Assembly: GCA_019115425.1 (NCBI GenBank)
Contig: DXDO01000087.1
Span: forward strand, 1-32,016
Reading direction: 5' to 3'
Source: Candidatus Agathobaculum merdigallinarum
GTDB taxonomy: Bacteria > Bacillota > Clostridia > Oscillospirales > Butyricicoccaceae
DNA: 32,016 nucleotides
Shown here: positions 1 to 8,590 of the stretch, one piece after another
How positions within the stretch are numbered: position 1 is the stretch's first letter
Layout of the letters: each line of letters starts with the position of its first letter
Program-made: the position numbers and the translations under genes
The notes under the pieces: model-generated
What the model was told of the DNA's origin: nothing
The model's input: the letters and a program-made list of their open reading frames with translations, nothing else
Databases searched by the model: none

Positions 1-1120
1 CGCGCTGGATGAGCCGTGGAACGGCAAGATCCGCATTCTGTTTTTCAGATTTGACAAGGAATGGTTCAAAGGTGAGATATCGGGCACACGATATATAGAG
101 GATGAAATGTACGCCCTTTACACGGCCTGCATGGAATATGCTAATGCCAAAACCGAGCAGGAGAGTACAGAGGATGCGCTCCGCAAGGAGGTAGCGTCGC
201 AGTATGAGACTATCGTTTCGGCAGAAAACGCATACCGCACAATGGAAAAGAATGTTACCGACCTGAAAGCGGATTACGACCGCCTGCTTGCCCTGAATCG
301 GCTGGGTAAGGCGACCTATGAGGAGGTCAGCGATAAGCTGACCGAATATCAGGAGGCGCAGATGGAAGCGCTCGACCTGCTGAGCGATTACAATGACCTG
401 CTTTATGCATTTGACAGGCTGACCTGCGGCGCGGTGACCAAGTATTTTAACGGGGAGTCCCTCTCTACCGACAGCGGCTCCGCAGCGGACAGCTTTGCGG
501 AAATTGATACGCCGGACGGTGCGTATTACCATCTGTACACTTCGGTGGAGGACATGGTGTTCACCTTTGGCGTGGAGATACCTGACGGCTACACTCCGGA
601 GGTCACTGACTTTGAACTCTGGTATGAGGGACAGCAGATCGGCGAGCGCACGCCCGTTACGCAGGAGATACGGCATCTGGCGCTCGATTATGGCGAATCC
701 TCAACCCTGACACTGCGCCTTTATGACGGTGACAGCTTTGTAGGGGAATGCGAGATCGACGCGTGTGTGCCGCGCGATACGATCGAATTCTTCTCGGGCG
801 GCGACGCACAGCCGGAGGAAGAGGAGATCGGTACCTATACGATAGCGGTTTCCAACGTGGGCGGCATGAAGATGAACGAGTTGTCGCTCTCCATTCATGC
901 GGCAGTAGGCGCGGAATATTTTATGCTGACTTATGACGATGGGAAGCCGGTCGGCTCACCAGAGCCGGTTCCGATTGACGGCTCGCTTCGTTATCTGACT
1001 ATGCTGGCCTCCAGCATTGAGGAGGTTCAGGTGGTTTTATATGATGCGTCGCAAAACGAGATTTGCACTGCACATCTGCGGGAAAGTGGACAGACGGTGT
1101 GGCGCAGTTCCGGAGAATGA
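1..1120 (+). CDS. TolC-like/outer-membrane-efflux-like coiled-coil protein, 5'-partial (C-terminal part)
   Basis: Reading frame 2 is open from the left edge (ALDEPWNGKIRILFFRFDKEWFKGEISGTRYIEDEMYALY...), so the true start lies upstream of the window. Heptad-rich segment 'QYETIVSAENAYRTMEKNVTDLKADYDRLLALNRLGKATYEEVSDKLTEYQEAQMEALDLLSDYNDLLYAFDRL' resembles a TolC helical hairpin. TGA at 1118-1120. Confidence 0.6.
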   Translation, partial: ALDEPWNGKIRILFFRFDKEWFKGEISGTRYIEDEMYALYTACMEYANAKTEQESTEDALRKEVASQYETIVSAENAYRTMEKNVTDLKADYDRLLALNRLGKATYEEVSDKLTEYQEAQMEALDLLSDYNDLLYAFDRLTCGAVTKYFNGESLSTDSGSAADSFAEIDTPDGAYYHLYTSVEDMVFTFGVEIPDGYTPEVTDFELWYEGQQIGERTPVTQEIRHLALDYGESSTLTLRLYDGDSFVGECEIDACVPRDTIEFFSGGDAQPEEEEIGTYTIAVSNVGGMKMNELSLSIHAAVGAEYFMLTYDDGKPVGSPEPVPIDGSLRYLTMLASSIEEVQVVLYDASQNEICTAHLRESGQTVWRSSGE

Positions 1121-1138
1121 TCGGCAGGGAGGCTGAGC

Positions 1139-3730
1139 ATGAAACATCGCAAACATATAATCGGCTTGGTTGCAGCCGTTGCTGTTCTGACCGGCGCGCT
1201 GGCATGGGAGATTTCGAGCGCAGTGTGGGACGAAACGCAGGCCGTGCAGTTCACAGCGGCCCGGTTCGACAGCATTGAGGATTCCACCCTGTTGATTGGC
1301 ACACACCTGATTCATTTGAGCGCACTGAACGACTCTATTTATGAGGTCGCGCAGACCTCGGCGGAGGAATCCGGACAGAACAGGATCTATTATAAATCCG
1401 AGTTGGCAGACGGTGCTTGGTTCGATATCACGACCGCTTCCAGTCTAGCGGATATCACAACAGGCGGCACGCCGGTCACGACCGATTCGCTGGCCAGCCT
1501 GTATCTGACGCACCATACCCGGTCGGACGGCAAAACCTATGATTTGCGCACGGGCGAACAGGTGAGTTTGCAGGATATCAACGATCCCTACGATTTGGAG
1601 GGGCTGGACGAGCTGTTTCCGCTCAAAAATCAGTATGATCTGATACGGGAGCAGCAGTCGGACAGCGCAGCCGGCCAGGAGAAAATGGCGCGTATCGAGC
1701 AGATTTTCGCGCTTGAAGTGCATAACAGCACGACCGACGAGGCCGATGCATGGCTGGAGGCACTCCAACGGTATTACGATGTGCTGGCCGATAACGACGG
1801 CGGCGCAGATGAGATGGACGTGGTGCAGCAGGTGATGGATGCTGTGGATGCCGCACGCCGTGTGGAGGTCTATCGGATCGTGGAAGCTGAAATGCAGACT
1901 TATACCGAGGAACTGACCAGCATGGCGGATTCTACGGATGAGGACGGCGAGACCGTTGCCGCGGAGGGCGGCGACAGCGCCCTGCAGGATGCAGCAAACG
2001 AGAGTTACGCAAACATTTCCAATGCTGTGATCGAATATGAGGGTAAACTGCTTGATCGGGGCACAACGGTTGCAAGCGAGGAAAAATTTAACCTTCAGCA
2101 GCAGCTGATTACCGAAGCGGAAGCGAATAACCACAGCCAGTGCGATGAGACGGTTGCTCTGCTGCTGGCGCTGGACAATATCCAGAACAGCGTTGTTGCC
2201 GATCAGGAGACCGAATTGAAGGAATTGGACGATGCGCTGCTGCCCAGCGCGACCGACCGGTATTTGTCGCGGTTAGCGCAGGGGGAAACGACCGAATATC
2301 GCAACGCCAAAAACCAGAATGCAGCGCAGGCGCTGCTGAGCAGTCTCAGCCGTCAGGGTGTAAGCTTGGCAAACACCGCGCGCACGGAGCTGGAATCCTA
2401 CATTGAAGCAAAGTGTCTGCGATTGACCAACAGCGAAGGCATGGCTTTCCTCGATGAGCGTCTAGAGCAGGCGGTCGGCTACCATGACAAGGTCGCGAAT
2501 GACGATTTTGCCGAGGGGCTGGATGGCACGGTGGATGACCACATCTCGTTTTTGCAGAACAAAAAGCGTGAGCTGGAGCGTAATGCGGGCGGCAGCGAGC
2601 TTGACAAGCTGCTGGCAGAAAAGAGCAGCCTGCAGACACAGCGGATGAGCGCACTGGATAAGAACGATCTGACCGGTGCGCAGGCGCTGGAAGATCAGAT
2701 TGCCGCGCTGGATGATCAGATTGCCAACCTGCAAGCTGAGCAGAATAGCGAACTGGCAGACCTGCAGCGGCAGCGCAGCGCCCTGCAGGATCAAATCGAT
2801 AACGCGGCTGCGGGCACGGACACCTCAGCACTGCAAAAAAAGATGAATGAGCTGGATGCAGAACTGGAGGGGATGCTCGCCGGCATGGCGGACGGTACGG
2901 CTGGAAGCCTGATCGGCACGTTGCAGCAGGAATGCTCGGCCATCATTGGCGCGGAGGGCAACGATACTGCGACGATCAATACGCTGGAGGATAAGCTGAA
3001 CACGCTCGGCAGCTTGCTGGATAGCAATGCCGCGTCAGTATTTCCGATTCTCAAGGATCTGCACCATAAAATGGCAATCGAGCGCGATGTGAACGATGAT
3101 GACAGCTATAACGATGCCATTGAGATCGTGGAAAACCTGATCACGGATGGCGCTTCGGCCTATGAGGCCGCGCTGAGCGCGGATCGGACGGCCGATGAGT
3201 TGAATGAGCTGATGGATGGTGTTGACCTTTCCTCTTTGGGCGAGGAGCAGCAGGCGGTTGCACGCACTGTTGCGCTTGTCGATTATGCAGAGCAGACCGG
3301 ATCGACGAATGCGGCGGATGAAGCCGCTGCTCTGGCCAACCGCGCGTTCGCGTCGGGCAGTCCGTATGTGTTTGAGGATATGTCGGACAGCGTTTCCGCA
3401 TATGTTCCTACCACGGCGCTGAGCGCACTGAGCGGTATGCGCCACGTGTGGAACAGCCGCTATCAGGCGGCCACGCTGGCAAGAGGACTGGATTACTATA
3501 CCTTCTCCGTGTATTCCGATCTGGTGGAGCGGGATACGACGGGCGATAAGATCGAATACCTCAGCCATGCTACCAAATATCGCAATGCCATCTATGTGCC
3601 TGCGGATTATGCGAACGAGCAGTTCGGTGTACAGTGCCGCAGCGTCTCCGGTACAGGCCTTGCGGTCGCGATGAACGAAGCCATGGAAGCGGCATCCGGC
3701 AATCTGCTGGAAGCGCTGCTGGCAGGATGA
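1139..3730 (+). CDS. Large membrane-anchored/secreted coiled-coil protein, function unknown
   Basis: 863-aa ORF; N-terminal MKHRKHIIGLVAAVAVLTGALAW is a signal/anchor segment; long acidic helical and coiled-coil region (ALEDQIAALDDQIANLQAEQNSELADLQRQRSALQDQID). Follows the preceding gene by 18 nt. Confidence 0.75.
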   Translation: MKHRKHIIGLVAAVAVLTGALAWEISSAVWDETQAVQFTAARFDSIEDSTLLIGTHLIHLSALNDSIYEVAQTSAEESGQNRIYYKSELADGAWFDITTASSLADITTGGTPVTTDSLASLYLTHHTRSDGKTYDLRTGEQVSLQDINDPYDLEGLDELFPLKNQYDLIREQQSDSAAGQEKMARIEQIFALEVHNSTTDEADAWLEALQRYYDVLADNDGGADEMDVVQQVMDAVDAARRVEVYRIVEAEMQTYTEELTSMADSTDEDGETVAAEGGDSALQDAANESYANISNAVIEYEGKLLDRGTTVASEEKFNLQQQLITEAEANNHSQCDETVALLLALDNIQNSVVADQETELKELDDALLPSATDRYLSRLAQGETTEYRNAKNQNAAQALLSSLSRQGVSLANTARTELESYIEAKCLRLTNSEGMAFLDERLEQAVGYHDKVANDDFAEGLDGTVDDHISFLQNKKRELERNAGGSELDKLLAEKSSLQTQRMSALDKNDLTGAQALEDQIAALDDQIANLQAEQNSELADLQRQRSALQDQIDNAAAGTDTSALQKKMNELDAELEGMLAGMADGTAGSLIGTLQQECSAIIGAEGNDTATINTLEDKLNTLGSLLDSNAASVFPILKDLHHKMAIERDVNDDDSYNDAIEIVENLITDGASAYEAALSADRTADELNELMDGVDLSSLGEEQQAVARTVALVDYAEQTGSTNAADEAAALANRAFASGSPYVFEDMSDSVSAYVPTTALSALSGMRHVWNSRYQAATLARGLDYYTFSVYSDLVERDTTGDKIEYLSHATKYRNAIYVPADYANEQFGVQCRSVSGTGLAVAMNEAMEAASGNLLEALLAG

Positions 3731-3747
3731 TAGGAGGGAAAGCAAAC

Positions 3748-4323
3748 TTGGCAGACTATCCAATCATAGCGGATGTTTCCAACTACATTGTGCGGACACT
3801 GCGGGAGAAAATGTGCCCTGAGCCAATCCCGTCGCCGAACAATATCGAGGTTTCCACACCGGCGGACAGCGATGTGGACTATATTCTGGGCCTGTATCTG
3901 TATGACGTGCGGGAGGAAGGCGAGGTCGCCGTTCCCGCTATGGTGAACAGCGGGCGCACGCGGCTGCGTCGTCCGTCCCGTCCATACAGCCTGTATTACA
4001 TGCTGTTTCTCAACGGGTCGTCCCAGATGGGACTCAAGGGCGGTGACGTGCAGAAAATTATTGGCCGTGCCGCGCAGATCATCAACGACAGCTCCGCGGT
4101 ATCTCCGCGTACCTTGCAGTCGTGGCTGGAGGACGACGAGCCGCCGATCATTTTTTCGCCGGCTCGCATGAGCTTGGAAGATAAAGTGCGCGTCTGGTCA
4201 GCGATCAACAAGCCGTATCAGGTCAGCCTGTTTTACAAGGCAGCTCCCGTGTTCCTGTCAAGCGAGGTCTTTGCCGATACGCCACGCGTTATCGATGCGG
4301 AGTTCCGCCTCAACATTCAGTAA
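3748..4323 (+). CDS. DUF4255 (Pvc16/Afp16-like N-terminal) family tail terminator/cap protein
   Basis: TTG start at 3748 after GGAGGG RBS (ORF track start 3634 lies inside the previous gene). 'ADYPIIADVSNYIVRTLREKM...DVDYILGLYLYDVREEGE...LYYMLFLNG...' is the DUF4255 pattern. Confidence 0.85.
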   Translation: MADYPIIADVSNYIVRTLREKMCPEPIPSPNNIEVSTPADSDVDYILGLYLYDVREEGEVAVPAMVNSGRTRLRRPSRPYSLYYMLFLNGSSQMGLKGGDVQKIIGRAAQIINDSSAVSPRTLQSWLEDDEPPIIFSPARMSLEDKVRVWSAINKPYQVSLFYKAAPVFLSSEVFADTPRVIDAEFRLNIQ

Positions 4324-4353
4324 ATACGGGTCTGTACGGGAAGGAGGACTGCC

Positions 4354-5136
4354 ATGGAGCAGCCAATCATTATCAGGCATCGCGCCGGGTTGGTGGTGCG
4401 GCTGATTGACACCGCGACCGGGCGGGAAATCCGGCAGGCCGGCATCCGATTTGAGAGGAACGGCGAGACTCTGGTTCCTGCGCAGCGCGCAGATGGGAAA
4501 CAGGTGTTTCTGAATTTCCCAGCTGAGGAATGTGCGCTTGCCGTCAAAGCCGATGGCTTTATTCGGCAAGAAGTGCAGGTCACCGCGGAGCAACTGGCGG
4601 GTCGACCGCCTGTCGTGGAGCTCCATCTTGTCCCCGACGAGATATACGCCATGCGCTGGCATTGCGGCACGGTGGAGGGGGTACAGCCTGACATCGAGAG
4701 AATCGATGCGGTACGCCTGTCCGACGCGGCCTGCCTTGCGCAGAGCTTTGATGAAAAGCGGCGCATACTTACCTTATTCAATCCGCACCATCTGATGCTT
4801 GATCGCACCTATTACGCGGTGGTCAACCCAGATGTATGCAGATATGAGCCGATCGAAATACTGGAGCAGTGCGGCGAGCAGAAATTTCGGCTGGCCGAGT
4901 CGCTGCAGCAGCCGTTCGGCAACTACTTTCCGGTAGCGCGGCGCATACTGGGCGCTGTGCTGGATAACGGACGGTATGTTCTCCGCGTGCCGGAGGATGC
5001 GTCCGACCGGCGGTGGCTGGTGCGTTGGCGCAGCGGCGGTAAGGATCATTTCCAAACCGTTGATTTTGCGCTGCCGGATACTGTTAAGCTCCGCTCCCCG
5101 CCAGAGGAGCGGACGGAGAACGATGTGGAAGCGTGA
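4354..5136 (+). CDS. Hypothetical beta-sandwich/carboxypeptidase-regulatory-like protein in CIS operon
   Basis: 260-aa ORF with good RBS (GGAAGGAGG); N-terminal 'GLVVRLIDTATGREIRQAGIRFERNGE' resembles an Ig-like regulatory fold; position between DUF4255 and PAAR-like genes. Confidence 0.65.
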   Translation: MEQPIIIRHRAGLVVRLIDTATGREIRQAGIRFERNGETLVPAQRADGKQVFLNFPAEECALAVKADGFIRQEVQVTAEQLAGRPPVVELHLVPDEIYAMRWHCGTVEGVQPDIERIDAVRLSDAACLAQSFDEKRRILTLFNPHHLMLDRTYYAVVNPDVCRYEPIEILEQCGEQKFRLAESLQQPFGNYFPVARRILGAVLDNGRYVLRVPEDASDRRWLVRWRSGGKDHFQTVDFALPDTVKLRSPPEERTENDVEA

Positions 5137-5152
5137 AGGAGGGAGAAATTAT

Positions 5153-5536
5153 ATGGCAACAGCGGTGGTAGCGGGGGCTACGGTGCAATGTACCATGGGC
5201 ATGGCGCCGGGGCAGCTTCTCGTCACCTCGCAAGCAATGGTACTGGCCGGTGGAAGACCGGTGGCAACGGTCACGGACGCGGCACCGATGACCAATATCA
5301 CGCCCTGCGGCATGTGTACCTCGCTGACAAACCCGCAGGTAGCTGCGGCGACGGCGGCGGCCCTTGGAGTGTTGACTCCGATGCCTTGTGTTCCCGCCCC
5401 AGCGGGGATATGGATGTGCATGGGTACACCGATGGTCGGCGGAAAGCCGGCGTTATCCACAGATGCGACGCTGAACTGTGCGTACGGCGGCTGCCTGCGC
5501 ATTGTTTCCCCCGGCCAGATGGTTGTGAACTATTAG
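5153..5536 (+). CDS. DUF4280 PAAR-like spike-tip protein
   Basis: ATG 5153 preceded by AAGGAGGGAG; 'MATAVVAGATVQCTMGMAPGQLLVTSQAMVLAGGRPVATVTDAAPMTNITPCGMCTS...CVPAPAGIWMCMGTPMVGGKPALSTDATLNCAYGGCLRIVSPGQ' is Cys-rich PAAR-like DUF4280. Confidence 0.88.
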   Translation: MATAVVAGATVQCTMGMAPGQLLVTSQAMVLAGGRPVATVTDAAPMTNITPCGMCTSLTNPQVAAATAAALGVLTPMPCVPAPAGIWMCMGTPMVGGKPALSTDATLNCAYGGCLRIVSPGQMVVNY

Positions 5537-5622
5537 CCGCACTGGCAACATGCTCTTCATAAAAAGCGAATGAAAAGAAAGGAGGCTGGTTTTAAGACAG
5601 TGTTCTTAGAACCGGACATGTT

Positions 5623-7329
5623 ATGGCTGAATATTTATCTCCCGGTGTATATGTAGAAGAATATGATTCCTCGCCCCGCGCGATCGAGGGCGTCGGAACA
5701 TCGACAGCTGGCTTTGTCGGCATGGCAGTCAAGGGCCCGACGATCGGTGCGCCCAGTCTGGTCACAAGCTTTGCAGACTTCCTGCGGCAGTTTGGCGGCT
5801 ATCTCAGCGAGTATACACACGGTGAGTACCGTTATCTTGCGTACAGTGTAGAGCAGTTCTTCGCCAACGGCGGCACGCGCTGCTATGTTGCGCGCGTCGT
5901 GCCGGAGGACGCGACTGTCGCTTCGGCTGAGCAGGGTATCCTTAAGCTCACTGCGGCGAATGAAGGCCGCTGGGGCAACCGCATCCGTGTGACGCTGGCC
6001 AGCGCCAACCGCCGCAAGATGCAGCTGGTGGCGCAGGAGGAGGACAATGTCTATACCGCTAAGTCTGTTGTGGGCTTTGGCGAAGGCGATCTGGTTGAGT
6101 TTGCGGGCGAGGTCAACCGCATTGTCTCCATCTTTGACAACACGGTCACCTTTGACCATCCCTTTGCAGGCGATCCGGTCGATATCGGCATCGTGCCCAA
6201 GACGGTGGTGTACTCGCTTGAGATGGATGTGACCGTCCGTGCGGATGGGGAAACCGAAACCTATACCGGGCTGTCACTCAACCCGCTGTCTAATAACTAT
6301 CTGCCGCGCCGCATGGCAAGCAGCCAGCTTGTTTCCGTGCAGCTTAAGGACAGTGACGAGATGGTAAACCCGGTCGCAGCGATTCTGGGCACGGGTCTCT
6401 CCAGTGGTTCGATCACCCTCAGCGGTGGTTCGGACGGCTCGCTTTCTGCTATCAACGCAGGCGTATACATCGGCGTGGACGGCGGCCCGACCAAGCGCAC
6501 CGGCACTCAGGCATTCCTCGAAAATTCGGTGGTCAGCATTCTGGCCGTGCCGGGCATCACCATCCCAGAGGTGATCGTATCGCTGGTTGCGCACTGCGAG
6601 AATGAAAAGAACCGCTTTGCAGTCATCGACATGCCACAGGATATGGTCAAGACCGAGGATCTGCTGGGCTACCGCGAGATGATCGACACGACCTACGCGG
6701 CAATGTACCATCCTTGGATTCAGGTCTATGACCCAGTGGCGAAAAAGCCTGGCCTTATTCCGCCTTCCGGCGCGGTCTGCGGCGTGTATGCGCGCACGGA
6801 TGTTGCGCGCGGCGTACATAAGGCGCCGGCCAACGAGACAGTCAATTGCTCGGGTCTGTCCACTTACTATACGACCCGTGAGCAGGATATCCTCAATCCG
6901 CGCGGCGTCAACCTGATTCGTGCGCTGCCCGGTCAGGGCATCCGCATCTGGGGCGCGCGTACTGCGTCGAGCAACGCTGCGTTTAAGTATGTCAACGTAC
7001 GCCGCCTGTTCATTTATGTGGAGCAGTCGATCAAGAACAACACCAACTGGGTGGTGTTTGAGCCGAACAATTCCTCGCTGTGGGGCCGCGTGCAGATGAC
7101 GGTTTCCGCCTTCTTGGAGACTATGTTCCGCTCGGGCATGCTGGCGGGTGATACGCCGTCTGAGGCGTTCTTCGTTAACATCGGACCATCCACCATGAGT
7201 CAGGATGACATTATGAACGGCCGCCTGATCTGCGAGATCGGTATTGCGCCGAGCCGCCCAGCCGAGTTTGTGATTTTCCGCGTTACGCAGTTTACGGCAG
7301 AGTCCGGCGGCGAGGGCGCTGAGGAATAA
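5623..7329 (+). CDS. Phage tail sheath family protein (CIS sheath)
   Basis: 568 aa; N-terminal 'EYLSPGVYVEEYDSSPRAIEGVGTSTAGFVGMAVKGP' and C-terminal 'NTNWVVFEPNNSSLWGRVQMTVSAFLETMFRSGMLAG...EIGIAPSRPAEFVIFRVTQ' are sheath hallmarks. Confidence 0.97.
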   Translation: MAEYLSPGVYVEEYDSSPRAIEGVGTSTAGFVGMAVKGPTIGAPSLVTSFADFLRQFGGYLSEYTHGEYRYLAYSVEQFFANGGTRCYVARVVPEDATVASAEQGILKLTAANEGRWGNRIRVTLASANRRKMQLVAQEEDNVYTAKSVVGFGEGDLVEFAGEVNRIVSIFDNTVTFDHPFAGDPVDIGIVPKTVVYSLEMDVTVRADGETETYTGLSLNPLSNNYLPRRMASSQLVSVQLKDSDEMVNPVAAILGTGLSSGSITLSGGSDGSLSAINAGVYIGVDGGPTKRTGTQAFLENSVVSILAVPGITIPEVIVSLVAHCENEKNRFAVIDMPQDMVKTEDLLGYREMIDTTYAAMYHPWIQVYDPVAKKPGLIPPSGAVCGVYARTDVARGVHKAPANETVNCSGLSTYYTTREQDILNPRGVNLIRALPGQGIRIWGARTASSNAAFKYVNVRRLFIYVEQSIKNNTNWVVFEPNNSSLWGRVQMTVSAFLETMFRSGMLAGDTPSEAFFVNIGPSTMSQDDIMNGRLICEIGIAPSRPAEFVIFRVTQFTAESGGEGAEE

Positions 7330-7366
7330 GCAATCGAGCACACTACATGATAAAGGAGAATAAAGA

Positions 7367-7864
7367 ATGCCTGTACTGAATTCTTCGGGTATGTATTATC
7401 CATTAACCAAAATGAATTTCGTCGTATCGGTCGACGGAATCAGCGGCTCCGCCGCATTCAGCGAAGTGACCGGCGTGGATGCCTCGGTTGACGTCATCGA
7501 ATTTCGTCAAGGCAACGCGGGTTCGCTGGCTCCGGTCAAGATCCCGGGTCTGGTCAAGCACGGCAATATCACGCTTCGCATGGGCTACACCCGTTCGCAG
7601 GACTTCAAAACTTGGATTCAGGCGTGCGTCAGTGAGCGCCGCAATGAGAATATCCGCCACAATGTCGTGATTGAGCTGATTGACATTGTGACAACCGATC
7701 AGTCGCCGCAGTCGGTGACCGAGGGCGTGGACAGCACGCTGACATGGATTCTCAAGGATGCTTGGGTTTGCAAATACAGTGGACCCGACCTGAATGCTTC
7801 TGCCAGCGAGGTCGCGATCGAATCGGTGGAAATCGCTTATGAGGAATTGGTAATCCCGAACTGA
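7367..7864 (+). CDS. Phage tail tube protein (gp19/Pvc1-like inner tube)
   Basis: 165 aa; 'MNFVVSVDGISGSAAFSEVTGVDASVDVIEFRQGN...KIPGLVKHGNITLRMGYT' tube fold, directly after sheath. Confidence 0.93.
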   Translation: MPVLNSSGMYYPLTKMNFVVSVDGISGSAAFSEVTGVDASVDVIEFRQGNAGSLAPVKIPGLVKHGNITLRMGYTRSQDFKTWIQACVSERRNENIRHNVVIELIDIVTTDQSPQSVTEGVDSTLTWILKDAWVCKYSGPDLNASASEVAIESVEIAYEELVIPN

Positions 7865-7885
7865 TATCGTTGATAGGGCAGGCGA

Positions 7886-7914
7886 TGTGCGCCGCATGTC
7901 ATTTGCGGCGCACA
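7886..7914 (+). promoter_or_regulatory. Stem-loop 1 in tube-to-chaperone intergenic gap (no U-tract)
   Basis: TGTGCGCCGC (7886-7895) / GCGGCGCACA (7905-7914): perfect 10-bp inverted repeat with 9-nt loop. Confidence 0.7.
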
Positions 7915-7962
7915 CGTCGTGCCGTTTCCCGCCCGCTTTCAGCGCGGCGGCATGCGGATAAG

Positions 7963-7981
7963 GCGCGGCAGGTTGCCGCGC
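7963..7981 (+). promoter_or_regulatory. Stem-loop 2 immediately upstream of the 8001 RBS
   Basis: GCGCGGCA (7963-7970) GGT TGCCGCGC (7974-7981): perfect 8-bp stem with 3-nt loop, a few nt before the GAGAGG RBS. Confidence 0.65.
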
Positions 7982-8000
7982 ACCTGAGAGGTATGAGAAA

Positions 8001-8363
8001 ATGACCACAGTATTTGATTTTGAATTGCCGAAGGGATATGTGGACAGCACCGGGGCGGTGCACAAGCGCGGCAAGATGCGCCTTGCTACGGCGGGCGACG
8101 AGATCGGCGCGACCCGTGACCCGCGTGTGCTCAGCAACCCTTCTTATCTGACGATTGTTGTGCTCGCCAGCGTGATTACCGAGCTGGAGGGTGTAGAGGC
8201 GATCGTCCCGAATATAGTTGAGCGGTTTTTCACCGCAGATCTTGCATTTTTGCAGGATATGTACCAGCGAATCAACAATATCGAGCCGCCTACCATGACG
8301 GTAGTCTGCCCGGACTGCGGCAAGGTGTTTCAAGCGCCGGTAAATTTTACACAAGAGGGCTAA
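8001..8363 (+). CDS. Small tail-assembly (chaperone-like) protein with C-terminal CxxC
   Basis: 120 aa; 'FDFELPKGYVDSTGAVHKRGKMRLATAGDEIGATRDPRVLSNPSYLTIVVLASVITELEGV...' resembles the small ORF that follows the tube in eCIS loci; ends ...CPDCGKVFQAPVNFTQEG*. Confidence 0.8.
   Translation: MTTVFDFELPKGYVDSTGAVHKRGKMRLATAGDEIGATRDPRVLSNPSYLTIVVLASVITELEGVEAIVPNIVERFFTADLAFLQDMYQRINNIEPPTMTVVCPDCGKVFQAPVNFTQEG
8342..8348 (+). promoter_or_regulatory. Candidate -1 programmed ribosomal frameshift heptamer A AAT TTT
   Basis: Zero-frame codons GTA AAT TTT ACA place the heptamer exactly as X XXY YYZ; the -1 frame is open from here to TGA 8567-8569. Confidence 0.5.
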
Positions 8364-8569
8364 GGCTGTACCCAGAAAAGGAGCTGTACCGTGAGATGTC
8401 CTTTATCTCGTACTATTTCCACTGGGGCAGCGACGATGTTATGCGGCTTGACCACAACAGCCGCAGACGCTGGTGCGAGGAGATCTCACAGATCAATAGC
8501 AGCCTGACGCCCTCGGACAGCCGAAAAAAGGAAAAAAGCATTCTCGAATTTGGTCGGCGGAGAGGATGA
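8348..8569 (+). CDS. DUF6760-like small eCIS protein (-1 frame; either frameshift-fused to the 8001 ORF or initiated at ATG 8396)
   Basis: Not in ORF track because ATG-initiated form is <60 aa. -1 frame reads YTRGLRLYPEKELYREMSFISYYFHWGSDDVMRLDHNSRRRWCEEISQINSSLTPSDSRKKEKSILEFGRRRG*; 'LYPEKELYREMSFISYYFHW...MRLDHNSRRRWCEEI.QIN' matches the remembered DUF6760 pattern (YPLDxLYEEVAFIAYHFHWxxDExxxLxHxERRRWxxEI). Confidence 0.72.
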   Translation, partial: YTRGLRLYPEKELYREMSFISYYFHWGSDDVMRLDHNSRRRWCEEISQINSSLTPSDSRKKEKSILEFGRRRG

Positions 8570-8590
8570 CAGGGAAAGGGGGACGCACAG

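Noticed and set aside
3634-3747. N-terminal extension of the DUF4255 ORF in the supplied track
   Set aside because: Overlaps the end of the previous gene; TTG 3748 has a proper GGAGGG RBS and begins the conserved DUF4255 N-terminus.
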